NCBI GenBank assembly: GCA_041621405.1
Contig: JBFKAV010000031.1
Span: 1-26,207, forward strand
DNA: 26,207 bases
Direction of reading: 5' to 3'
Source of the DNA: JBFKAV01 sp041621405
GTDB taxonomy: Bacteria; Pseudomonadota; Alphaproteobacteria; Rhodobacterales; Rhodobacteraceae
The notes beneath the pieces were generated by a model. The model searched no databases. It saw only the letters and a program-made list of their open reading frames with translations, and was not told the DNA's origin. A program made the position numbers and the translations under genes. Positions 1-7,637 of the stretch are shown here, in pieces. Position 1 is the stretch's first letter; every line of letters starts with the position of its first letter.

Positions 1-99
1 CCAGTGCGACCCGATCCTGTCTTCGTCGCTGATTTGACTTTGGGTCTTCCTGCGGACGTCTTTGACGATCTCCCCGACCGTCTCCTGCAGCGTCGCCAA
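1..99 (-). pseudogene. IS3-family transposase OrfA remnant (N-terminal part, cut by window edge)
   Basis: On the minus strand a TTG codon at 99 opens a frame reading LATLQETVGEIVKDVRRK and continuing with a T-rich/acidic stretch ending DEDRI. This resembles the N-terminus of IS3-type OrfA proteins, which carry ETVxxIVKDxRRxTRxxxSAEDKIRIVLxGLRG before the helix-turn-helix. After DEDRI the frame reads GSHW, but one extra base near position 12 would restore a RIRVAL-like continuation, so a one-base deletion is likely. A TAG lies two codons upstream of the TTG. The fragment looks decayed and is truncated by the window, so the rest of the element cannot be seen. Family assignment is from remembered motif similarity only. 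Confidence 0.45.
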
Positions 100-352
100 T
101 CCCTATCTCGTCTTCACTGCCCGGCGGGTCAGAAGGGTCAGATTCCCTTCCCTGCTCGGCCACCCGGGCCTGTCCCCTGAGAGCTGATCCCGGTCAGTCA
201 GAACGCTGCATCGTGGCTCTTCGAACCGGACGTTGGCCGACGCAGTAGCGCGGCCGCTGTCCAGGCGTCAGCTTTGCGGACGGAGCGGACATAACCCGAC
301 CCGCTATGCTACTTTGCGCCAAATAGTCAAAACTGGGTTTGAATCGCTCATC

Positions 353-829
353 ATGAGCAGACGGATCATCAGCGAAGACGAGAGCGACAAGTTCTTCTTC
401 GGCGGCTTCGGTGTAGATTGGAAGATCGAAGGTCGCGATAGCGATCAACGCTTCTCAGTCGTTCACCACCCGATCGCTCCGAGGACACTTGCTGCGCCCC
501 TCCACAGGCACCACCGCGAAGACGAATATTCGTTCGTTCTCAAAGGAACATTGGGTGCACTGCTGGGAGAGCGTGTGGTGAAAGCCAAGGCGGGTGACTG
601 GGTGTTCAAGCCGCGCGATGAGTGGCACACTTTTTGGAACCAGGGCGACGAGCCCTGCGAGATAATCGAAATCATCTCCCCGGCGGGGTTTGAGAACTAT
701 TTCCGCGAGTTCTCTCGTGTATGGCCGGATCGGTCCAAGGCAGTGGCAATTCGCGACAAATATGAACTCGATATGGACCTTGAAAGAACACCCAACCTGT
801 GCAGACTTTTCGGTCTGTCTTTGCCGTGA
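353..829 (+). CDS. Cupin domain-containing protein
   Basis: A 158-residue single-domain cupin. Motif 1 is visible as H51-x-H53-x4-E58 in a PLHRHHREDEYSFVLKG context. Motif 2 is GDWVFKPRDEWHTFWN (residues 81-96) with the third metal-ligand position H92, so a mononuclear metal-binding beta-barrel is expected. The longer upstream frame (from 233) has no family-like sequence, so the ATG at 353 is preferred although its ribosome site is weak. Its TGA overlaps an ATG (829) in the frame of the following GFA-type gene, and a GGAGGT at 831-836 serves the better ATG at 841. The two were therefore probably translationally coupled. Substrate is unknown; small cupins of this type act as sugar or aromatic isomerases, dioxygenases or sensors. 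GC content is visibly lower than in the core genes to the right, which fits acquisition together with the neighbouring IS remnant. Confidence 0.85.
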   Translation: MSRRIISEDESDKFFFGGFGVDWKIEGRDSDQRFSVVHHPIAPRTLAAPLHRHHREDEYSFVLKGTLGALLGERVVKAKAGDWVFKPRDEWHTFWNQGDEPCEIIEIISPAGFENYFREFSRVWPDRSKAVAIRDKYELDMDLERTPNLCRLFGLSLP

Positions 830-840
830 TGGAGGTGCAG

Positions 841-1316
841 ATGAAATGGACAGGCGGTTGCCTGTGCGGTGAAGTAAGATACGGATGCGACGACGATCCC
901 GTCTCTACAGGAATCTGTCACTGTCGGCGCTGCCAGCGCTGGACTAACGGACCCTATTTTGCCTTGTAGGTTTTCCCACGGCGACCTTGCGGTTCACAAA
1001 GGGGACGCCGAAGATGTTCAAGGAATCCAGTGCTATAGAGGAGCGGGGATTCTGCATGCGGTGCGGAAGCCCGATCTGGGACCGCTACCTTGTCCGACTC
1101 AACGATTTCCGAGATGAAGAGGGGGATCCCTCTGGCCCAGATACGGTTTGGATTCCTATCGGCACGCTCGACTACCCGGAAAGGGTCACGCCGGAGTTTC
1201 ACTTTGGCGTTGAGTCCCAACTTCCTTGGGTCCAATTCGACGACGATCTTCCACGTACGCGATCGGAGGATGATCCTGGGATCGCCGCTGCTTTTGCGGC
1301 AGCGAAGAGGGGATAG
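841..1316 (+). pseudogene. GFA/CENP-V family protein, frameshifted
   Basis: Frame one starts at 841 behind GGAGGT and reads MKWTGGCLCGEVRY, then CHCRRCQRW and PYFAL, then a TAG at 967-969. The family continues in another frame from about 963 (LVGFPTATLRFTKGTPKMF, then ERGFCMRCGSPIWDRYL) to the stop at 1314-1316. Together the two parts supply the GGCxCG, CHCxxC and CxxCG zinc ligands of the glutathione-dependent formaldehyde-activating (GFA/CENP-V) fold and a normal length of roughly 155 residues. The junction needs a one-base shift near 963-969 and there is no obvious slippery heptamer, so a one-base deletion (or a sequencing error) is more likely than programmed frameshifting. The upstream cupin gene overlaps its reading frame by one base. 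GFA-type proteins bind small thiol adducts; the true substrate is not known here. Confidence 0.75.
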
Positions 1317-1467
1317 ATCTGAGAGATTCATGGTTTCGAGTTATAGTGGCAAGCCATCGTGTTAAAGGTGTTCGCCAACCGACTACTTCGGGCTCGATCC
1401 TGCCTCTGGAGGGTGGGCGACTCCTGTGCCGGCTCAGCAGGTCGAGCCTGGGACCGATGCGTCCGGG

Positions 1468-1495
1468 AAAACAGCCCCGGGCCGTAGCCCGGGGC
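1468..1495 (-). terminator. Rho-independent terminator of the GH28-related gene
   Basis: On the minus strand a perfect 8-bp GC stem (GCCCCGGG / CCCGGGGC, 1474-1481 with 1488-1495, 6-nt loop) is followed directly by TGTTTT (1473-1468). It lies 24 bases past the stop codon of the spike-like gene and so closes that transcript. Confidence 0.65.
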
Positions 1496-1519
1496 GAGCA
1501 GACCGCGAGAGCGGCAGCG

Positions 1520-3814
1520 TCAGACCGGATTGTCCATCCGCGCCACGATCCGCACGGAGCCCTTGGCGGCGCTCAGCCAGTTTAGCCGCACTTCGGTGCC
1601 TTGTGCGCCCTGCTGCAGCGAGGCGTAGGGCATCTCGGTGAGCCGGGTGCCCGCGGCGTTGGTGATCGCACCCTCGGCGACCACGCCTTCCACCGTCAGC
1701 GCCCGGCCGCCGAATGGGAAGAAGCTGCCGAAGTTGCAGTTCCAGACCGTCTGCGCGGTCGCCTGGGTGAAGGGCAGCGTCACGGGATTGTAAGTGTTCT
1801 GGCCGATGGCGTTGAAGGTGTTGCCCTGGAAAACGATGTTGCGCGCCTTGGTCATGTCGAGCGTGGCGAAGCTGGTGTCGACCTTCTCCACCCGGTCGGT
1901 CTGGCCGTTGATCGACAGGAACGTGTTGCCAGTGACGCTGAGCCCTTGGATGTAGTGGCCCGGCCCGTAGGGCTTGATCACGATCCAGCTGAACCAGCTT
2001 GCCGCGTCGTTCACCGTGAAGATGTTGCCGGTGATGGTGAGCGAGCCGAAGGTGTATTCCGAGTTGAGGCTGGGATCGGACTCGTGCTCGTTGGTCCACT
2101 CGATGAAGCTGTTGTCGACGTAGTTGCCGGTGATCACCGATTTCAGGTCTTCCTGGGTGAAGACCATGCCGCCGAGCCGCGGAGTGTCGTTGCCGCTGTC
2201 GCCCTGGTACCAGTGGTTGCCGACGATCAGGTGCCCGGTGCCGTTCAGCACGCCGGTGTGGCGGAAACGTGCGAATCGGCTGCTGCGGATCTTGGCGTCG
2301 TTGGCGTTGACGTTGAACGCGATCGAGACCCGGTCGATCGCAGGCACCGACTGCTCGTTCGAGATGAACTGGCAGCGGTCGATGTGCAGGTCCTGGCAGC
2401 CCGAACCGATCGAGGAGATGCCGCGGTCCTTCGGCTTGATCATGTAGCAGTCGCTGAGCGTGAACAGCTGGCCCGACGGGGCGAGCAGAATGCCCGAGGC
2501 GAAGCCGTTGCACTGGATCTCCACCTCCTGCAGCACGAACTTGTCGAGCGCGGCGAAGCCGGAGAAGTCGAGCACGTACTTGAACCGGGTGAAGGTGAAG
2601 ACCTGTGTGCCCGCGGCATCGTAGAGCGGGTTCGAGAGCGTCACCGTGCCGGCGCCCACGTTCTTCGAGGTGACGTAGATCTCCCTCCCGACGCCGACAC
2701 CGGTGACGAGCGAGCCCACCTGGATGTTTGCGACGTTGGCGACGCCAGTGAGCTGGAGCTCGTTCGACGTCGAGTAGGTGGCCTGCGAGGTGACGGTCTC
2801 GCTGTCCCAGGCCGGGCCGGCGATGACGTTGAGCTGGCCGTTGCGGAGCACCCGGCGGACCTGGAACGAGGTCTGGTTGTTCACCGCCGCCTGCACGTCG
2901 ATCGGCCCGGTCACCTCGATCCGGCGGCCGCCCATGTCGAGCGAATCGTGATCGGAGAAGTTGAGCAGCGTCTGCAGCGCCTTCTTCAGCCCCTCCATCT
3001 CGTCGCCGCCGAAGGCATCGACATAGGCCGGCAGGTTGAAGTTCTTGGTCAGCGTCAGTCGCGCCGAGACCGGCATCGAGAGCTTGCCCTCGAAGCGCAC
3101 CTCGTTGTCGAGCGTCAGGCTCGAGCCGATGTAGAAGGTGCCGGCCGGGACATAGACCTCGCGGCCCTGGGCGTCGTCGTCGGCCGCCTCGAACGCGGCC
3201 CGGTCGTCGGTGATGCCGTCGCCCTTGGCGCCATAGTCGCGCACGTCGACCCAGTCCATCATCGTGCGCAGGAAGGCCGAGGTGATGTCCTCGATCTCAA
3301 TGTCGTCGATGCGCACGACGCCGCCGTTCGGGCCGGTTAGGTCGAGGCCGAAATGACCGAACAGGACCTGCGTGGTCCAGGGCATGTTGACGCCGCCACG
3401 GGCGCCGGTGCCGACGATCGCCGAGACGGTGACGACCTGCCCGTAGGCCGTGAGCGTGACCGCCGGGCCAGTGGTGACGAGGCCGGTCACCTCCGCGCCG
3501 CCGGCGCCGCCGGCCCAGGCCGCGATCCGCACCGTCGGCAGGTTGCCGGAGATCGCCTTCACCCGGGCGATGATGCGCAGGTAGCAGCCCGGCAGGATCG
3601 GGGTGTCGCCCATGTAGCGCAGCTTCTGGGTGGCAGTCGTCTTGAGGAGCTCGAGGCAGCCCACGAAATCCTGGTCCGCCGGCACGAAGGCCGCGTTCGC
3701 CGCACCGTCGTAGGTGGCCGAGCCGGGGGTGCCGTTCTCGCTCGACCACACGTCCAGCCCGTTCACGAAGGGTGGCGGCATCAGCACCAGCCCGTCGGTA
3801 ATCGCCTTGTTCAT
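1520..3814 (-). CDS. Glycosyl hydrolase family 28-related / pectate-lyase-3 beta-helix protein (spike-like)
   Basis: 764 residues. Residues 1 to about 185 form an N-terminal beta-rich module (MNKAITDGLVLMPPPF, then LRYMGDTPILPGCYLRI, ending in NGGVVRIDDIEIEDIT). The pectate-lyase-3 entry motif VRDYGAKGDGITDDRAAFEAA follows at about 193-213, then a long right-handed beta-helix with many N/G-rich turns (VITGNYVDNSFIEWTNEHE, LSVTGNTFLSINGQ, IVFQGNTF) and a short C-terminal cap. There is no signal peptide. The ATG at 3814 has AAAGGG six bases upstream and is preferred over a GTG five codons earlier. The architecture (head module plus depolymerase-like helix) is that of phage tailspikes. Rhodobacterales genomes carry homologues away from phage clusters, and one possible role is the unlinked tail-fibre/adhesin of the gene transfer agent. 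That role is inference; a cell-surface polysaccharide-binding protein is the alternative. The gene stands alone with its own terminator and a roughly 160-bp leader. Confidence 0.83.
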   Translation of the reverse strand: MNKAITDGLVLMPPPFVNGLDVWSSENGTPGSATYDGAANAAFVPADQDFVGCLELLKTTATQKLRYMGDTPILPGCYLRIIARVKAISGNLPTVRIAAWAGGAGGAEVTGLVTTGPAVTLTAYGQVVTVSAIVGTGARGGVNMPWTTQVLFGHFGLDLTGPNGGVVRIDDIEIEDITSAFLRTMMDWVDVRDYGAKGDGITDDRAAFEAADDDAQGREVYVPAGTFYIGSSLTLDNEVRFEGKLSMPVSARLTLTKNFNLPAYVDAFGGDEMEGLKKALQTLLNFSDHDSLDMGGRRIEVTGPIDVQAAVNNQTSFQVRRVLRNGQLNVIAGPAWDSETVTSQATYSTSNELQLTGVANVANIQVGSLVTGVGVGREIYVTSKNVGAGTVTLSNPLYDAAGTQVFTFTRFKYVLDFSGFAALDKFVLQEVEIQCNGFASGILLAPSGQLFTLSDCYMIKPKDRGISSIGSGCQDLHIDRCQFISNEQSVPAIDRVSIAFNVNANDAKIRSSRFARFRHTGVLNGTGHLIVGNHWYQGDSGNDTPRLGGMVFTQEDLKSVITGNYVDNSFIEWTNEHESDPSLNSEYTFGSLTITGNIFTVNDAASWFSWIVIKPYGPGHYIQGLSVTGNTFLSINGQTDRVEKVDTSFATLDMTKARNIVFQGNTFNAIGQNTYNPVTLPFTQATAQTVWNCNFGSFFPFGGRALTVEGVVAEGAITNAAGTRLTEMPYASLQQGAQGTEVRLNWLSAAKGSVRIVARMDNPV

Positions 3815-3959
3815 CCTATGCCCTTTCACAATCGACGCGAACGGCGACAGGGCGGAGACGGCGCCATGCCTGGCGCCGAAGCTCCGCTCAACTGTCAGCC
3901 GCTCACGAGGGAATGCCGGGCGAAATGGGCCCGGATGAACAAGGCCTAACAGAAAAGCC

Positions 3960-3974
3960 CTAAGGCTCCGTTAA
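3960..3974 (-). promoter_or_regulatory. Candidate CtrA-type box upstream of the spike-like gene
   Basis: The minus strand reads TTAA-N7-TTAG, a 7-of-8 match to the alphaproteobacterial CtrA motif TTAA-N7-TTAA. It lies about 146 bases upstream of the spike gene ATG and just past the DUF4864 stop. A small AGCC-TTAG-GGCT hairpin followed by a T-rich run overlaps it, so the same bases may instead be a weak terminator of the DUF4864 gene. Confidence 0.25.
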
Positions 3975-3978
3975 ACTT

Positions 3979-4389
3979 TCAGGCGCCGACGTCCGGGGCC
4001 GGCAACAGCTGGACCCCATTGATCCGCCAGCCATCTTCGCCAGGGATCATCTGGTAGTCGAGCGCGTGGGCGCGCCCACCGGCGTCGCGCACGTACACCC
4101 GCTGCCAGAGCCGGCCGGCGATCTCGCGGAGCTCTCCGAACTCCACCGACTCGGGCCGCCAGACCATCGGATAGCCGTTCCTGACCATCGCGCCAAAGTT
4201 TTCCGGCGTCTGGAAAATGCCGCGGATCGCCGGCGAGGCGAAGCTGAAGGCGGTGCCGAAGTCGTCAGCGAGGAAGGCGTCGATCTGGCTCCGGATCACG
4301 CCGCGGATCGCCGCCTCGGGCGCCTCCTGCGACTGGGCCGGGAGGCTAAGGACGATGACTAGGACCAGGGCCGAGATGATGCGAGTCAT
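3979..4389 (-). CDS. DUF4864 domain-containing secreted protein
   Basis: 136 residues. The N-terminus MTRIISALVLVIVLSLPAQS is a Sec signal peptide with probable cleavage near SQ|EAP. The mature part begins AIRGVIRSQIDAFLADDFGTAF and contains the IRGIFQTPENFGAMVRNGYPMV and WRPESVEF segments typical of the DUF4864 family. The fold resembles NTF2/SnoaL-type alpha+beta barrels, and no catalytic residues are known. The ATG at 4389 is chosen because the hydrophobic segment then starts at residue 4 and GGGGAC lies eight bases upstream; the longer frame to 4452 adds an unlikely basic extension. It is divergent from the CHAD gene with 95 bases between the starts. Function unknown; a periplasmic small-molecule-binding role is only a guess. 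Confidence 0.8.
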   Translation of the reverse strand: MTRIISALVLVIVLSLPAQSQEAPEAAIRGVIRSQIDAFLADDFGTAFSFASPAIRGIFQTPENFGAMVRNGYPMVWRPESVEFGELREIAGRLWQRVYVRDAGGRAHALDYQMIPGEDGWRINGVQLLPAPDVGA

Positions 4390-4424
4390 GGATTTGTCCC
4401 CTGTGCCGCCGCTACCTAACTGAG

Positions 4425-4452
4425 AGACTAGCCCGCGACGGCGACGCGGCAA
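4425..4452 (-). promoter_or_regulatory. Possible sigma-70 promoter for the DUF4864 gene
   Basis: On the minus strand TTGCCG (4452-4447), a 16-base spacer and TAGTCT (4430-4425) lie 36 bases upstream of the ATG at 4389. The match is moderate and seen by eye only. Confidence 0.3.
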
Positions 4453-4484
4453 GGCGTCAGGCAGGCTCGGCCAAGAGGGAGGCG

Positions 4485-5360
4485 ATGGCGTTTCAGTTCG
4501 AGCGGACCGATAGGACTGTGCAGGCCGGGGTGCGTCGCATCGCGTCCAAGGAGATCAAATTCGCGCTCGCCACGCTTGACGACGAAGATCGTCCGCTGGC
4601 GGAGCGTATCCACACGGCGCGCAAGGCGATCAAGAAGCTGCGCGGGCTGATCCGCCTCGTCCGCCCCGGTTTCACGACGTTCGCCGTAGAGAACGCGGCA
4701 TTGCGCAAGGCCGGCCGCCGCCTCTCGGGGCTGCGCGAGTCGGAGGTCGCCAGCGCGACCCTCGCCGCGCTCGCCGAAGGCGCAGGGCTCTCCGACGCGG
4801 AACTGTCGGACATCTCTGGACCGCTGATCGACCGCCATGCCGCCGAGCACGAGGCACTCGAACCGGCGCTCGAGGAGTTCCGCTCGGTGCTGGAGGCGCT
4901 CGGCCGCCGCACTGAGAAATGGCGGATCAAGGGCAAGGAATTCGGCGCCGTCGAGAAGGGCCTTGCCGACACATGGGCCAATTCCCGAAGGGCGATGAAG
5001 CGGGCGGTGAAGCGCGGCCGCGACGAGGATTTCCACGACTGGCGCAGGCGCGCGAAGGACCATTGGTACCATGTGCGCCTGCTGGCCCCGATCTGGCCCG
5101 AGGCGATGGCGCCGCACGTTGCGGCCGCCGACCGGCTGGGCGCGGCGCTCGGCGATTACAACGATCTCTCGCAGGTCATCCGTGACCTCGCAGACGGCGG
5201 TGGCAGCGGCTCGGCTTGCGCCAGGCTCGTCGCGGTGGCTACCCGGCGCCAAGCGGCGCTTCGCGCGGAAGCCATCCTGCTTGGCCGCCGCCTTTTCGCA
5301 GGCCCGTCCGAGGCGTTGACCCGGCGTTGGCGCGCCTGGTGGAAGATCTGGCGGGAGTGA
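4485..5360 (+). CDS. CHAD domain-containing protein
   Basis: 291 residues forming a single CHAD (conserved histidine alpha-helical) domain. The first signature RIHTARKAIKKLRGLIRLV (from residue 41, with H43, K48 and K51) and the second, FHDWRRRAKDHWYHVRLL (about 184-201), give the positively charged histidine/lysine/arginine channel that binds inorganic polyphosphate in this family. No CYTH triphosphatase domain is fused, no signal peptide is present, and the protein should be cytosolic, probably associated with polyphosphate granules. GGGAGG lies four bases before the ATG at 4485. The gene is convergent with lysK with six bases between stop codons, and no T-rich terminator fits in the gap. 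The family is clear; a specific cellular role is not. Confidence 0.9.
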   Translation: MAFQFERTDRTVQAGVRRIASKEIKFALATLDDEDRPLAERIHTARKAIKKLRGLIRLVRPGFTTFAVENAALRKAGRRLSGLRESEVASATLAALAEGAGLSDAELSDISGPLIDRHAAEHEALEPALEEFRSVLEALGRRTEKWRIKGKEFGAVEKGLADTWANSRRAMKRAVKRGRDEDFHDWRRRAKDHWYHVRLLAPIWPEAMAPHVAAADRLGAALGDYNDLSQVIRDLADGGGSGSACARLVAVATRRQAALRAEAILLGRRLFAGPSEALTRRWRAWWKIWRE

Positions 5361-5366
5361 CGGGTC

Positions 5367-6950
5367 TCAGGCGGCCTGCAGCTCGCCTTTCAGCCCCTTC
5401 TCGATCAGGGCCACGGTCTCGTCGATGCCGTAGAGCGCGATGAAGCCGCCGAAGCGCGGGCCCTGGGAGGCTCCCAGGAGCACCTCGTAGAGCGCGGTGA
5501 ACCATTCGCGCAGGGGCTCGAAGCCATGCTCCTTGCCGACCGAGAAGACCATCGACTGCAACTCCTCGGCATCGAGCCCGCCGTCCCAGGCCATGAGCCG
5601 TGCCTTGAGGTCCTCCATCGCCGCCCGCTCCTTGTCGGATGGCGCGCGGAACTGGCGCGTCGGTGCCACGAAGTCGCGAAAGTAGCGCACCGCGAACTCG
5701 GCCGCCTCGTCGAGATGCGGGTGGGTCTCGGGGCTGGCCTCGGGCGCGTAGCGCTTGATGAAGCCCCAGAGCCCGGCCCTGTCGGTCGCCCCGGCGACGC
5801 TGGCGAGGTTCAGGAGCATCGCGAACGGCACCACCATGTCCGACTCCGGCGGCTCTCCGCCGTGGATGTGCCAGACCGGGTTCGCGAGCTGCTGGTCGGG
5901 GTCCTGCCCGGGGAACGCGCGGAGCTGCTGGTGGTACTCGTCCACCGCCTTCGGGATCACGTCCCACCAGAGCCGCTTCGCGGTCTTCGGCTTCTGGTAC
6001 ATGAAGTAGGACAGGCTCTCGGTCGCGGCGTAGGTCAGCCACTCGTCGATGGTGAGCCCGTTGCCCTTCGACTTCGAGATCTTCTGACCCTGGTCGTCGA
6101 GAAAGAGCTCGTAGGTGAAATGCTCTGGCGCCCGGCCCCCCAGCACCTCGCAGATGCCGTCGTAGATCGGCGTGTTGGTCGAATGGTCCTTGCCGTACAT
6201 CTCGAAATCGACGTCGAGCGCGGCCCAGCGCGCGCCGAAATCGGGCTTCCACTGCAGCTTCACCTGCCCGCCGGTCACCGGCAGCGTCCATTCCCGCCCG
6301 GTCTCGTCGTCGAAGGTGACGGTGCCCTCCCTGGCGTCGACGTGCTTGATCGGCACGTAGAGCACGCGCCCGGTCTCGGGGTGGATCGGCAGGAAGCAGG
6401 AATAGGTCTGCTGGCGCTCCTCGCGGAGCGAGGCGAGCATGATCTCCATGATCGCGTCGTAGCGCTCGGCGGCGCGCAGGAGCACCTCGTCGAACTGGCC
6501 GGACTTGTAGAACTCGGTCGCCGAGATGAACTCGTACTCGAAGCCGAAGGTTTCGAGGAAACGCCGCAGCATCGCGTTGTTGTGGTGGCCGAAGCTCTCG
6601 TGCTCGCCGAAGGGGTCGGGCACGCTCGTCAGCGGGCGCTGCAGGTGCTCCTTCAGCATCTCCGGCTTCGGCACGTTGTCGGGCACCTTGCGCATCCCGT
6701 CCATGTCGTCCGAGAAGCAGACGAGCCGGGTGGGAATGTCCGAGATCACCTCGAAGGCGCGGCGGATCATCGTGGTGCGCGCCACCTCGCCGAAGGTGCC
6801 GATATGGGGCAGCCCGGACGGCCCGTAGCCGGTCTCGAACAGCACGTGGCCCTTCTTCGGCGGCGCCTTCTCGTAGCGCTTGAGCACCGCCCGCGCCTCC
6901 TCGAACGGCCAGGCCTTCGAGCGCATCGCGGCGTCGCGGAGATCGGACAT
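5367..6950 (-). CDS. lysK: Lysine--tRNA ligase, class I (LysRS1)
   Basis: 527 residues, normal for class I LysRS. The enzyme activates lysine with ATP and charges tRNA-Lys. The HIGH-type motif is PSGLPHIG (44-51) and the KMSKS-type motif is KISKS (290-294) in QKISKSKGNGLTIDEW, as expected for a class I Rossmann core. The C-terminal half (about 320-527) is the alpha-helical anticodon-binding cage. Alphaproteobacteria and archaea commonly use this class I form instead of class II LysS. The ATG at 6950 has AAGGA eight bases upstream. The gene is monocistronic: divergent from the TerB-like gene and convergent with the CHAD gene. A good minus-strand promoter at 6992-7020 serves it. Confidence 0.97.
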   Translation of the reverse strand: MSDLRDAAMRSKAWPFEEARAVLKRYEKAPPKKGHVLFETGYGPSGLPHIGTFGEVARTTMIRRAFEVISDIPTRLVCFSDDMDGMRKVPDNVPKPEMLKEHLQRPLTSVPDPFGEHESFGHHNNAMLRRFLETFGFEYEFISATEFYKSGQFDEVLLRAAERYDAIMEIMLASLREERQQTYSCFLPIHPETGRVLYVPIKHVDAREGTVTFDDETGREWTLPVTGGQVKLQWKPDFGARWAALDVDFEMYGKDHSTNTPIYDGICEVLGGRAPEHFTYELFLDDQGQKISKSKGNGLTIDEWLTYAATESLSYFMYQKPKTAKRLWWDVIPKAVDEYHQQLRAFPGQDPDQQLANPVWHIHGGEPPESDMVVPFAMLLNLASVAGATDRAGLWGFIKRYAPEASPETHPHLDEAAEFAVRYFRDFVAPTRQFRAPSDKERAAMEDLKARLMAWDGGLDAEELQSMVFSVGKEHGFEPLREWFTALYEVLLGASQGPRFGGFIALYGIDETVALIEKGLKGELQAA

Positions 6951-6991
6951 CGTGGCATTCCTTCGAGGCCGCCCTGCGGGCCAAGGCCCGC

Positions 6992-7020
6992 TACCTATTG
7001 CCGGGGGCTGGGCGCGTCAA
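6992..7020 (-). promoter_or_regulatory. Promoter of lysK
   Basis: On the minus strand TTGACG (7020-7015), a 17-base spacer and TAGGTA (6997-6992) make a good sigma-70-type promoter about 42 bases upstream of the lysK ATG. A perfect 7-bp palindrome (6976-6982 with 6985-6991) sits on the predicted start point. The -35 element lies inside the spacer of the opposing TerB-gene promoter. Confidence 0.5.
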
Positions 7021-7026
7021 TATTCT
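6998..7026 (+). promoter_or_regulatory. Promoter of the TerB-like gene, interlocked with the lysK promoter
   Basis: TTGCCG (6998-7003), a 17-base spacer and TATTCT (7021-7026) predict a start near 7033, 28 bases before the ATG at 7061. The element overlaps the opposing lysK promoter over 6998-7020, so the two polymerases cannot occupy the region together. Confidence 0.4.
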
Positions 7027-7060
7027 GCCCACCTTCAGCATCGCCCCCTCGGAGACCCTC

Positions 7061-7483
7061 ATGGCCGATCTCGCCGCCTCGATGACCCCGCAGGACGCGC
7101 TCGTCGCGGTGATGATCGCCACCTCGGCCTCCGACGAAGCGCTGCGTACTGCGGAACTTCTCACCATCGAGCGCATCGTCAACCATCTGCCGGTGTTCAA
7201 GGGCTACGACCAGGACCGTCTGCGCCGGATGGCACAGACGGTGTTCGACCTGTTCGAGGAGGACGATGGCGTCGCAGCGCTGTTCGGGCTGGTGCGCGAC
7301 GCTCTGCCAGACAAGCTCTACGAGACGGCCTACGCGCTGGCCTGCGACGTGGCCGCAGCCGACGGCAACCTCGGCCAGGGCGAGCTGAGGCTCCTGGAGG
7401 AGATGCGCTACGAGCTCGACATCGACCGCCTGGCCGCCGCCGCGATCGAGCGTGGCGCGCGGGCCCGGCACCGCACGGTGTGA
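7061..7483 (+). CDS. TerB-like (tellurite resistance TerB) family protein
   Basis: 140 residues, all-helical. It contains the TerB-type signatures ELLTIERIVNHLPVFKG (about 27-43) and LACDVAAADGNLGQGELRLLEEM (about 92-114). The acidic AAADGxLxxxEL loop is the conserved metal-binding-like motif of the family. GGAG lies six bases before the ATG at 7061; the longer frame from 6998 would start inside the promoter. TerB-like proteins are cytosolic and linked to envelope or metal stress, but single copies like this one have no proven role in tellurite resistance. No other ter genes are nearby. Confidence 0.85.
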   Translation: MADLAASMTPQDALVAVMIATSASDEALRTAELLTIERIVNHLPVFKGYDQDRLRRMAQTVFDLFEEDDGVAALFGLVRDALPDKLYETAYALACDVAAADGNLGQGELRLLEEMRYELDIDRLAAAAIERGARARHRTV

Positions 7484-7637
7484 AGCGTCAGAGGCGCGAG
7501 GGGCGATCACGGGCAGCACGCAAGTTCAGGTTGAATCTAATTTGAGATACTCTGCCATGGATTGACCATATTTCGGCACTACTCACTCCGAATCGTGGCC
7601 GCCATTCGCGCGCGGCCGCACTCAGATCGGGATGCAG

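Noticed and set aside
963..969. Programmed frameshift in the GFA gene
   Set aside because: No slippery heptamer, and no hairpin or Shine-Dalgarno-like stimulator is evident; a plain deletion is simpler.
1601..3340. Long plus-strand open frame (579 codons) opposite the spike gene
   Set aside because: Arg/Val/Ala-rich antisense shadow of a GC-rich gene; no ribosome site or family motif, while the minus frame has clear domains.
5526..7085. Plus-strand open frame of 519 codons opposite lysK
   Set aside because: Shadow frame; lysK carries both aminoacylation motifs.
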